The position numbers and the translations under genes were made by a program. DNA of 64,000 nt from Chionis minor (taxonomy: Eukaryota; Chordata; Aves; Charadriiformes; Chionididae), in contig VZSF01001417.1 of NCBI GenBank assembly GCA_013398295.1, positions 124,001 through 188,000 on the forward strand, given 5' to 3'. Below the pieces are notes generated by a model. The model worked only from the letters and a program-made list of their open reading frames with translations, was not told the DNA's origin and did not search any database. Shown here piece by piece: positions 52,001-61,992 of this stretch (its first letter is position 1; each line of letters opens with the position of its first letter).

Positions 52001-53359
52001 CAAGCTGACCCATGTCATTCAGCCCTTGCACATAGGCAGAGATGATGCTGCAGCTTGCACAACTTGCAAGGGGGTTGGACCATGGCATGGCCGGACTTAC
52101 ATATGTAACCAAGGTCTACATCTCTGTCCTGAGGAAAGGCAAACTGCAGTGACCAGGCAGGCCCTAATTTCTTCACACACCTTTTTTCCAAGCCCAGTAT
52201 CTGAATGAAGAGGCAAAACTACACTGCTAACACATTAATTCCAGCAAAAGCTATACACGGTATTCTGAAGACCTCCTGGTCTGCAGGAGAGAAGAATGGG
52301 GGAACAACATGGGTTTGTGTCGCTGTTGGCATCTGAATACTTTCTTATTCCCTAGACATGAACTGCACTACTTAGGACTGCAACAAAGTCTAAAATTTAA
52401 ATCTCACGTGTTTCCAAAATCTGTATTCTTAAAGGTAACAGAAGACACAAATGCATTCAGATACTCAGCGTTATTCATCATTCTCTGCCACGCTTCCAGC
52501 AACATACACATGGTTTGCAGAAACCCATGAATATTTTCATTTCTTATCAGATATAAATTACTGATATAGTTGGTACAATGTTTGTTGGTGAAAACTCCTA
52601 TAGTGGAGTAAACTGAGTGATGGATTTGAAGGAAAATAGGAGTAAAATATTGTGCTTGGGATAGAGAGATTACTAAAATTGTGCTATTCCAACAGCAGCC
52701 AATTTCACAATCAAGATGTCTTTTCTATTGCAAAGGCAATTTTATATGCCTTCTGCACATAAATGTCACTATTTTGTTTATTATATGTTTCTTTTTCATT
52801 TATTTCATTAATTTTCTGTACGTTCTCTGCGAAGAGACCTCTAAGGAAGTACATTTGTCCTCTGTTTTGAGTAATTTGTCTTTTGCAAGGGCAATGTTAC
52901 TGAGTAAAAGCAATAATACACGTCCTTTTATCAAAAACTTATCAGCGTTGTTCAAACAACTAGGCATTTCATTGGATTTGAATAAGCTAGCTGCTGTGTT
53001 AGCTTTAGACCTACAGTTTGTCAGGTTAGATGCTGGGTATTTTTTTTTCATTTCTCAAGCTTCATGGAAAGAGTTACTCAAATAATGATTCGTTTATTGG
53101 CAAGTGGAGATTAAACAGTAACAAACCTCTAATAAAGACCTTGAGTCTTTATTATTATGGGATGCACCTCTATCATCAGCTAATACGGTTTCCCAGTTGG
53201 CTCCCAGGTCTTGGTGACTGATCGCCCCTGTTTCATCAGGTTGGGTTTGCTCACAAGTTCTGCCCAGGAGGTCTCCCTGAGAAAAAACCCTGGGTGCAGT
53301 CTAGGGGAATAGTCCCTTCCAGAGGCCACTCTCCTAAAGCTGGACGGCCCAGTCTGCAG
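46001..53359. other. Non-coding stretch, nothing recognised
   Basis: AT-rich unique sequence with an A14 tract at 47589-47602. A somewhat more GC-rich patch at 48880-49340 carries minus-strand open frames of 72 and 90 codons, whose peptides I cannot place. The 164-codon minus-strand frame at 50227-50721 also has no recognisable domain. A strong acceptor ends at 51460 but is followed by stops in every frame within 35 codons. A perfect octamer ATGCAAAT lies at 51109-51116. Confidence 0.55.
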
Positions 53360-53367
53360 AAAGTTTT

Positions 53368-53425
53368 ATTCCTAATTTATTCCTTAGGAATTTATTCCTT
53401 AGGAATTAAATTAATTCCTAATTCC
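53368..53425. repeat. Nested direct and inverted repeats of TTCCT/AGGAA
   Basis: The block has ATTTATTCCTTAGGA twice in tandem, flanked by further ATTCCTAA and AATTAAATTAATTCC words. TTCCT-T-AGGAA is itself an inverted repeat, so the region can fold in several ways. It looks like local slippage on an AT-rich palindromic seed. Confidence 0.75.
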
Positions 53426-56400
53426 TGGTCTTTCAGCACAGTGGGGGAGACAGCTGTCCTTAGCCACGAGGTCATGCTGCACAAAGGCCATAAAGGGCAT
53501 CTCCTCAAGGACATCTCTGAATCCTGACCTCAGGCTTGCTGGCTTTAAACAGATTCAGGTTTCACTTAGTCCTGTGGTGGGGCACCATTTGCATACTGGT
53601 TCCTCTCACCTGACTTCAGTGAAGATGCCCCAGGTATTTGCTAAGTGCATAAAGCCAGGCTCCCTCACCGGCAGATGAAGTTTCTCAGTGGAGTGCTGAA
53701 ATCCACTGCAAGAAACTTTTATAACAGTAGAAAAAAATTAATCTTTATAAATTAAATAGGTGGAACCTAAATCAAACAAAAATCTGCCAGGAGACAACAT
53801 AACTCACCTTTCCTTATTTACACATAATACGGAATCCACTTTTTAATTTCTTCAGCCTCCTACTACTTTTCTTTCTACGGAACAACGGTGATATGGAGCT
53901 TCTGGTAATATCTGAAAGTCCCTGTTTTAAGATCTATTTCCTTTTCTGCAATAGAATAAAGCTTTTTCTTCCCTCGAACGGAACAATTTTCTGAATTTAA
54001 ATATGGATGTTATATGATAAAAGAAATAATAGAAACTCTCACTGTGAATTAGAAAGTGCAAAAAACCCCTAGACTTTAGGCAATACACTTCTGACACTTG
54101 CAGTACACTTCAAAGCACAGAAGCACTAACGTTAACATAAGAACAGTTGCTTTGCAGACATCTGATACAGTTCTTCCAAACCCGCTGAGTGCGCTGCTTT
54201 TTTTTCTATGTTTGTTAAACACCCCCTGCCCTGGACAGCTCAGCATCAGTAGGTCATTTTATGCACAACATAACCACTTTGAACAAGTTCTATATTTTTA
54301 AAGCAAATACTCCAATACCTTTTATATTACAGGAAAGAAGGGAGATAACACAATGATAATGCAATTGAACTATAATCTTCAAAAAGTAGCATGTCTGAGA
54401 GACAAATCTCTATTTTTACGACTCAACAAGCAATAAAAGGAGAGAGGGAGGTGACAGTCCTGGTTCTATCCCACAGATTAAATACGATGTGGTAATAACA
54501 CAGATTGAAGGGACGTGTATTGTATCAGGGCCAGAACTGAGCAAGTGTCCTAACTCACTACAATGTGAGATCAAAAATAAGGGACGGAATTCCATGCAGG
54601 ACATATACACATCCCATATGTATACTGCATCATTTACAAAATATTCATTAACATTTCAAACTGACATGAAAATTATTAGCTTGAGAAAAATATCAGCTTG
54701 CTGCTCTTTATCGCAGATTTCTGCAGTGAAAAGACTACTGAGCTTATAAGCATCTCACAAAACAGTTATTCACCTAGAAAAAAAATGACAATTAACACTT
54801 AAAAAAATATATTATATACAAAATCTAGTTCTGTGTGTATACATGTGTGACTCCACACACACAAAAACCTAGATATTTAGACCAAGAATGAATATTCAGT
54901 ATCTGGCAAAATATTCAACATCTTCCTCCAGTGTAATCATCTTTTTAAACATGGTAGGACCTTTTTGCAGGTCAATCACAGTTTTCAGACAAGCTATAAT
55001 TTAAATCAGCTCCATTCTGCATCTAATACGGATGTTTCACGGGAAAAATAATTAAAACTAACCACACTACTTGCAACTCTTTGCCTGTCAGAAGCAGACC
55101 ACTGTTGTGCATGCACATTGCTAATCTCAGGGAAGGAAACCTTGCAGAAAAGGCAAGGAGGTGACAAAGTAATTGCCTGCAGTGGGTGATTTGAAGAGTT
55201 GTAATAAAAAGGTGCTCCCTGCTCATGCTACCTTCATCTCACCTGAACTCCTCCTATACAGTGACTCACTTTCGTTGCCTACACCACCCTTTAGGCTAAT
55301 AATGCAAATAGACAGCTCTCCTGGCAAGCAACAGAAAGCATATCAGAGATATCGACTGTATCTCTACTTTTTTTCAGCAGCAAGATGGTTCAGTTTGTTC
55401 ATCAAAAGAGTCTCAGCTTGTTTAATCTCCTTTATCAGCCCTGCTTTCCTCTCAGGCTTGCAAAGGCTCCCGCTCCTGAAATTGCTGCCTTCATCTGAGC
55501 CAATGTAGTGCATACTTCCCCCTTCTACAGAATGATGTTTCAATGCCAAAGAGAGGGAGCATGAGAGAGAGAAATAATCTTGGCACTCGTTCAGGTTGTT
55601 GTGGAGAACAAGAAGGGAAAAAAACCCAGACTGCCAATGGGGATTTCCTCCGTAATAAGCCAGATGGCATCATAGGATGCTCGGGGAGACTGTTTCTGTC
55701 TAATTCTCTTCAGTGGCAGAAAATGCCAAGGCCTGGCTTTTGTGGTAAAACCAGTGACTAGATATTTTATATTCTTTCTCGTTGCTGTGCATGCTGTCCC
55801 CACCTGTCAATAAGGCCTTTCTAAAGCAGCTAGTGCCCGAAACCAGCTCCTTCCCCTCCTTCCTCTCTCTCACTCCCAGACTCCAACCGATATTTCCCTT
55901 CTTGCCTACACCAGCAACATGGCTGCAACATTTGCTTTACATCCCAATGACTTACAAGCTAATTCCTTTCTTCAAGTGCAAAAAATTTCACAGAAAGTGG
56001 GGAAAACCAGCTGTGCAATTTTAAAGGTTGCCGTCCTGGAGAGAGACCAAGGTAGGGATCAGTGCAGTGAAACAGGGATCTGGCGCTCGGCAGCTCAAAT
56101 GTCAGGAGGGACAACCTTCTTGAAATACTGGCCTGGGTTACAAGGCTTATTTTCATCTATATTTATCTAAATGTTAAGCATATAGATACATAGCCGCTTC
56201 TATATTTTTTTCATATCTTCAAAACACTGGCATTCTGACATGTGAGACTTGATCTTTTTGCATGCCAGGCGGATAGTAGAGACTGCGTATTCCAGAAACA
56301 TGGAAAACCTTGCAGAAAACCTGCAGGTGATTGCTGTGGGGGTTCGGCTTCCTTAGAGTCAGATCTATAAGCTGCCCGCCTGCCTTAAGGGATCGTACAT

Positions 56401-57078
56401 CCAGTGTATGGACTAAATTGCTTTTCCTCTCCAGAAGCAGTCCTATCTGGTATTCAGCATGGAGCAGTTAGATGTTTTAAACTCCCTCTTTGCTCAGAGC
56501 AAAGTAGTATTTTCCCACTACTTTCTGAAGCTGCTTTCTCCTTTTTGACATGGCTCTTTGTCTCCAAGTAGTCATCATGTGCAGATATCACTGCGGCAGA
56601 GTGAAGAAATACATCCCATAGTGCCGTTTCACATAGGCAATAAAGCTGCTAATGGCTGCTGTAGCAAAGGCACTTAGGAAACTTTGCGTGCAGCGTGCTG
56701 GTGGGAAGGCGCAGAGCTGATGCCGGGACGGAGGCTGAGACGCAGACAGCCACTGCTGTCTGCGAAAAGCAGGCCTGCAAGAGTCATAAAATACAGCTCA
56801 AAATACAGCAACATTTATAACCCGACAAGCGACATGCTCATTGATATACTGTCAACGGGGACAATCTAAAGAGAAACAGAAGTTATTTTCGTTATCTGGG
56901 TATAAAATAGCAGAAATAAGGCTTACAGGATTTTCCTAAGATGTAATATGTCAAGACTTCTTGGAAGTAAAGTCATGCAGATAGCTATCTCAAAAGAAGT
57001 TGAAAAATGTCTCAAGATACAAATGTTTTGGGTTGGGTTTTTTTTTCAATTAAACAAAGATGTACCATTTCCAATCAC
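53426..57078. other. Non-coding stretch, nothing recognised
   Basis: Unique sequence without a supportable gene. A good acceptor (pyrimidine tract then CTCTCAG) ends near 55457 but no donor follows at a reasonable distance. Overlapping short open frames on both strands at 55364-56170 have no recognisable products. Confidence 0.55.
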
Positions 57079-57105
57079 TTTTTTTTTTTTTTTTTTTTTT
57101 TTTTT
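57079..57105. repeat. Poly-T tract (T27)
   Basis: 27 uninterrupted T immediately left of the GC-rich block. Read on the minus strand it is an A27 run, 15 bases after an AGTAAA (57121-57126 on +), a known minor variant of the polyadenylation hexamer. This is the arrangement of a retroposed transcript's tail, although a slippage homopolymer would look the same. Confidence 0.9.
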
Positions 57106-57109
57106 GAAC

Positions 57110-58110
57110 AACACAGTGGTTTTACTCTTTCAATTCTTGAAGAGAAATCTGAGGACCGTAAACCGGGAAGTGAGGATCGGTCTCCTCGCCCTCTACCCAG
57201 CAGCTTTCCGTGCCTCTGACGGCAGAACAGAAACCCAGACCAGAAAGGTGGCGTGCCTGGTCCCAGAGCATCCTGGGGAGCCTGGGGAGAGCCTCCCCAC
57301 CATGCTGCGGCAGAGACCTGGGGGCAGGCGCTGGGCAGGGAGGGTGTCCCGGCAGGACTCAGCAGGGCTGGCAGCTCCACGGAGGAGCAGGGCGATGGGT
57401 TCCCCCCTCACCCATCACGCCGTCCCATCACGGGCAGAGCTCAGACGCCCCCTGTGATGTCCCCACGCACCCTTGCCCCGTTTTTCTCTGCTCTTGCCCT
57501 CCCGCCGTGCTCCCTGATGCCATACAACATCCCCGTCATGGCCGGGCTCCCCTCCCGCTTGGCCTTCCGCCTGCCGCCCGGCAGATCTCAGTTCCCAGAA
57601 CGGCTCTCCTGGGCCAGGGCGAGATGGAAAGCAGGATTACTTGACACCGCTCTGCCTAATGCTGGAAGAGAGACCAGCCAGGCAGAGCTGATGGGGCCAA
57701 AAGATAGCTTCGCACCAGCTCCTGCTGCGTGCCTTCCTCAGCTATGAGGTGCTGCAGCCAAAGCACTACCCAAAACCCCAGCCGGTGCTTTTAAACAGGG
57801 CAATAACAACAAAGCCTTTTTTTTTTGTCCTCTCCCAGCTGCGTGTTGAATATTGTTTTGTGTTTATGACTACACGCCGTAGAGATCGCCCAGCTCCGTG
57901 GTCGGTGGCGGCTGCCACAGTCCCGAGGGCTGGTGCTGCCAGCAACCTCTGCCTGCCTCCCAGAGCCTTTCCCGGGCGCCAGGTGACCCCAATTAGTGCC
58001 TTGGGAGCACATCCAAGGGCAAGGAACAGAAATCCTTCCAAGGGCATGGAAAAGAAATCCTACCCCCCACCAACAGTTTTTAAACCCAGCATAGAACATA
58101 CCAGACCCAC
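57110..58110. other. GC-rich block with CpG, possible weak CpG island
   Basis: This is the most GC-rich kilobase of the window. A hand count gives about 29 CpG in 57121-57660 and another cluster of about ten in 57840-57990, roughly at the borderline of classical CpG-island thresholds. Open frames of 144-169 codons on the + strand (56948-57457, 57210-57644, 57253-57747) are long because GC-rich DNA has few stops. They overlap in different frames and show no domain. A donor-like CAG then GTGACC lies at 57982/57983. It may be a promoter or first-exon region for a + strand transcript, or a retroposed GC-rich sequence on the minus strand ending in the T27 tract. Neither is shown. Confidence 0.4.
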
Positions 58111-59993
58111 CTAACTTTGAGTGAGACTATTATTTTTTTCTTTTTCCCCCCATTCTGGTGAGCTTTACCCTAAAAAACAAGGTCTGAATTTGCCTTAACT
58201 CAGGTCTGCTTGGCTTAGGAGTTACAGGAGTGAGCTGGGCAGAACTTCAGCAGAATGACGTGTTTGTTCATTCTCACAGAGTCTTGGTTAATTAGGCAAT
58301 GAAAGGTACAGTTTATAATCAGGATAATAGGAATAGCTATATAACAGTAAATTAGTGGAATACTCCTGGGATATTAGTGGAATAAGATGCCGGTATGTGT
58401 GGTGGTTTAGGAAAGCTGCGTTTTACCTCAAAAAATGTCCTTTGCTAATAGTGTTAAAGTTCATGTTGTCAATTCCATAAGATAACATCTAAGAAGTGTA
58501 TAATTTTCTAATAATGTCTCCATACTACTGAACAGCTATAAATCCTTCCACACTGCAGGCATTTGTGTAACCTCCTCTGTAAAAAAACAATGCTGATTTG
58601 GGGGACAGTGACCATTAAATGTAAAAGAAAGCCTTATGTTGTCGGAGTTTTGTTTCAACTACATGATTATAAAAGTAAGCTTTCAGGAAATTTGGAAGTA
58701 CAATGTCTCTGAGGCAAGAGAAACCTTTTGTGGAACGCAGGATTTTTGAAAATGAGAATAAATGGCAGAGTTAACTCTTTGATTGTATTTTTGAACTGGG
58801 CTTGCCTATGGATTTTCATCCATTAAAGGACATTCAGCAGAGCTCTGATCTTGATAGTGGCTGCCAGATACCTGTGAAATACAAAGTGTTTCCTACAAGC
58901 TTTAATGCAGTGAGGGGAAGGAGCTGGGGTTGAAGCTGCATTATCACAGTTTTTAAACTGCAATCTCACTGCTCTGACAATGCACATAATTTTGATGTGT
59001 GAACATTGTACCATGAAGCATCTTATCAGCATGATCACTGTGCTAGTGGAAGTTTAGAAAACTTCAAAGAAGGCTGATAATTTTCCATAAAAGTGCTGCC
59101 AGCCCATAATCAGATGGCCAAGAGTTCCCAGTTGCACCACAGATAAAAACTGATTATATTAATTTGTCCTCATTTAAACCGCGCAGTCCTACTGAACTCA
59201 GAAGTACCCATATGTATTAATACGAGCCCTTTGTCTGCTAGAGCTGTTTTTCTGCCAGTCTACAGATTTAGGGATTTTCTTCATTTCTGTTTCAAAGAGC
59301 TAAAATAAAAAGAGCAGAACATGAAACAAAAAGTCAAAGGACTCCATGCCATTTAGATTGCAGTTTGTTTTTTTTTTTTTGGCAAGCCAAACCCTGCCTT
59401 TGGCCTTTATGTGACTCTCAAAGTCATAGTCTACAGTTTCCTCTTCTAAAATTCAAAGGCAGTGCCTATTGTTGAGATACCATGCTCATACCCAGTTGCT
59501 TCTAAAGCAACTCTGCAAAAAATGCTCTATAATTTTTCCAAATCTGGAAACTGAACATTTGTTTTATGACTTGTTCCCACCAGGAAGGATCCAAATCAAA
59601 ACCCTCCTCCCACCTCAATTTTGTGTTATTCCTTTTCCATGGCTGCCTCACAAGGGCAGGCAGCTGCAAGCTTCACAACATGGACATTTAATGTAAGCTG
59701 GAAAGGTTTTACACCATAGGAGAGCTAATTAAAGTTACTTTGTATTGAAAAAATAGTCATAGAAACATCCATTTTAACTGAGGGGACGGAGAAAAAGCAA
59801 AAACAAAAAAACCCACCTTGTTCTAAACTTCCTTTATAGAGAAACTACCAAGAAGATTCAGAAGCTCTCTGTAATTTCATCTACTTCCCTTTCCCCCTCC
59901 CCTCTGATTTATTAAAGTCCAGAAAGCCCCTCTTTGCCAGCTTTGCTCATCTTAGCTGATTAACGTACTTACCATCTGTGTTTAACTAAATGG
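58111..59993. other. Non-coding stretch, nothing recognised
   Basis: AT-rich unique DNA. A T13 tract lies at 59368-59380. No gene, RNA gene or repeat family was recognised. Confidence 0.6.
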
Positions 59994-60037
59994 TCCTTTC
60001 CCTTCCCTTCCCTTCCCTTNCTTTCCTTTCCTTTCCT
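59994..60037. repeat. (CCCTT)n / (CTTTC)n microsatellite
   Basis: A homopyrimidine tract of CCCTT units changes into CTTTC units across a single 'n' at 60020. The unit change at the gap suggests two reads or contigs joined through a repeat that could not be spanned, so the true length and structure are uncertain. Confidence 0.93.
60020..60020. other. Single-base assembly gap
   Basis: An 'n' inside the pyrimidine microsatellite. The actual array may be longer than shown. Confidence 0.95.
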
Positions 60038-60777
60038 GGCACGACTCAAGAAGCGATATGGCAATGGCGGCATTGCACAGCGCCTGCCTTACAGCACTGG
60101 GGGATGGGACAGGATGGGACTAATTTGACCAGGCACAGCACTGTGAAGATGTAATTGCTGCTCTTCCTGCCCTAACCTGTGGATGAAGGCGACGCCACAA
60201 TGTCAGACAGCTGCTACAGCTGACCCTGCAGTTCTCATAAGCCCCACATAGTGGTTTAATTTTTACAGTTGTTTACCTAAAGGCTTCATTTTTAATAACT
60301 CTGAGAGAAGGATCAAAGCAAAGCAGTGGAGCCTCTAGCATTCTCTCCTGCTTCCTTTCTGTACCGGCACAAAGAGACGAAGAAGGCATTTCCGCAAAGT
60401 CATGACTCAAGTATAAAAATAAAATTTACATTTATCATATTTGGAGGCAGCCAAGGAAAACTGACCTCACGGTATGAGCTCTAAGAAAGCTCAGGAGGGA
60501 GAAATTAAAATAATTAGTGGCAATTACTACCAAAATTATGGTACTGAATAGGACAGTGCCTAATAATGAGGGGTTGCAATTACTAATGCGCCCTTCTGTA
60601 TGCTCATTTGTCTTCTCAGTATTGTAGTCATTTCGGTTGTCCTCTCGCACAGCAGGATGCCCAGCGCCACTTTCCTTTCCCTTTTATAAGAAGTTCACAA
60701 TAAACAAGGGTTCAACATGTTCAGAGCAGCAGTTTTTGCCTTCTGAGGGCTTGAAATAATATGTGCTTTTCTTTCAG
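60038..60777. other. Non-coding stretch, nothing recognised
   Basis: Unique sequence of about 740 bases between the microsatellite and the first candidate exon. No motif recognised. Confidence 0.6.
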
Positions 60778-60858
60778 TCTCTCTGTAAAAGCAACTTTAC
60801 TGCATTTAAGCTTCATTGCCTTTTACTTTATCATGTTACAAGGAAATACAGTGAAGAG
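60778..60858 (+). other. Candidate 81-base internal exon
   Basis: An acceptor with a pyrimidine tract (TGTGCTTTTCTTTCAG) ends at 60777 and a strong donor (GAAGAG then GTGAGC) starts at 60859. The islet is exactly 27 codons and open in phase 0, giving a peptide that begins SLCKSNFTAFKLHC and ends RKYSEE. A second frame is also open, which weakens the coding argument. I do not recognise the peptide. Its interest lies in the downstream candidate at 61792, which is in the same phase. Confidence 0.25.
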
Positions 60859-61791
60859 GTGAGCAAAACTGAGTTAATTCAGATTTTCACTCAAATAAAT
60901 GGAACCAGAATCAAACTTTCCGTTCTTTTCCAGTTTTTCACTTAGGCTTTGCACATGCTAACAAGGTTTATCAGTGGATTTTATTCATGGACCTAATTCG
61001 AGTTATCAATGGAACTAATATAGCTATGCCAACAAGAAACCCTTTTAATGTCATTACAGTATAAAAAATGCTAGCACAACAGTAATATCCACATAAGTAG
61101 TTTTATTAAACTAGCCATCCTGATAAAATTAATGCATGTATTTTTGGGTCTTAAAACTTGAAACTCAAGAGGGCCTTGAGAGGTCACCTAGCCCATCTGC
61201 CTACTCTTATACATTTCTATGGATGTATGGTAAGTTGGTTTCCTAAAACCCTGCAATTTGTAAAATTGGTCTGAGAGCAAATCAGCACAAAGGCTTTTTA
61301 TTCAAAATTCTTCAAAATTCTTAATGAAAAAAAGGCATTGCTGGTCAACCCTCTCCTCTTTAATCAAAATGTTTTCTTTCAGCACAAATATGAAAGTAAA
61401 CTTCAAATAGTAACATTAAAATGATAAATTATGTTATTCTATTCCAGAAATTTCATAATGCATTATATCAACTCTATTTAAGCCATTTTTCACAGCCGGA
61501 TCTCATTCAAATCAATGTTGTCTTGAAGGACATTTTGATTTCAACATCACAGCATTTCCCAGAGGACAAGTGTTAAAAAAAGTGTTGACCATATTAATTA
61601 TTTCTTGCTTTAGCCAGAAGTGGACATAGCATTAAGAAAGCCACAATGAGCACAGTGCATTATGTTGTTTATAATCTAGAGATAATGACAAAGTTTTAAA
61701 AAAAATCTAGAAGTCCAGTGCAAGCTATTTCCAGGCAAATTAACTATTCAATATGGTCTAGACAAACAGCAAACTTCCTCCCTTTCTTTAG
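60859..61791 (+). other. Non-coding stretch, possible 933-base intron
   Basis: Begins GTGAGC and ends CTTTCTTTAG, so it could be a GT-AG intron between the two candidate exons. It contains a small CR1-like scrap at about 61165-61215. Otherwise nothing is recognised. Confidence 0.25.
61165..61215 (-). mobile_element. Short CR1-like scrap
   Basis: GGGCCTTGAGAGGTCACCTAG followed by CCCATCTGCC resembles the complement of the CR1 segment just inside the 3' end (usual form: GACCTTGAGAGGTCATCTAGTCCA). Only about 50 bases are recognisable, so the assignment is tentative. Confidence 0.45.
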
Positions 61792-61992
61792 GGGACAGAC
61801 AGAAGTCCTCTTATAGATCCCGATGTGTCAGCTAAATCACCCCCTCTCCTGGAGGCAACAGCCTCTACCAGAGGCCCAGCAGAGCAGTCTATCAGAGCAC
61901 TCCAGTTTACTTCAGGAAAAATCAATGAAGATAGCTTAAGTGACTTTAACTGTGAAATTGTTGGGGACAGTAATCGCCGCTGCGGACAGTGA
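61792..61992 (+). other. Candidate terminal coding exon
   Basis: A good acceptor (CTTCCTCCCTTTCTTTAG) ends at 61791. From 61792 the phase-0 frame is open for 66 codons to TGA at 61990-61992, starting GTDRSPLIDPDV and ending INEDSLSDFNCEIVGDSN plus a few residues. By hand count about one third of codons start with G and few end in G, a bias often seen in real coding sequence. It would join in frame to 60778-60858 across a GT-AG intron, giving 93 codons. No family is recognised. The minus strand is also open here (61788-62048), so the patch may simply be stop-poor. Confidence 0.25.

Noticed and set aside
58398..58440. TGTGGTGGTTTAG, similar to the start of some avian LTRs
   Set aside because: Similarity stops after about a dozen bases. 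No primer-binding site, polypurine tract or second LTR was seen.
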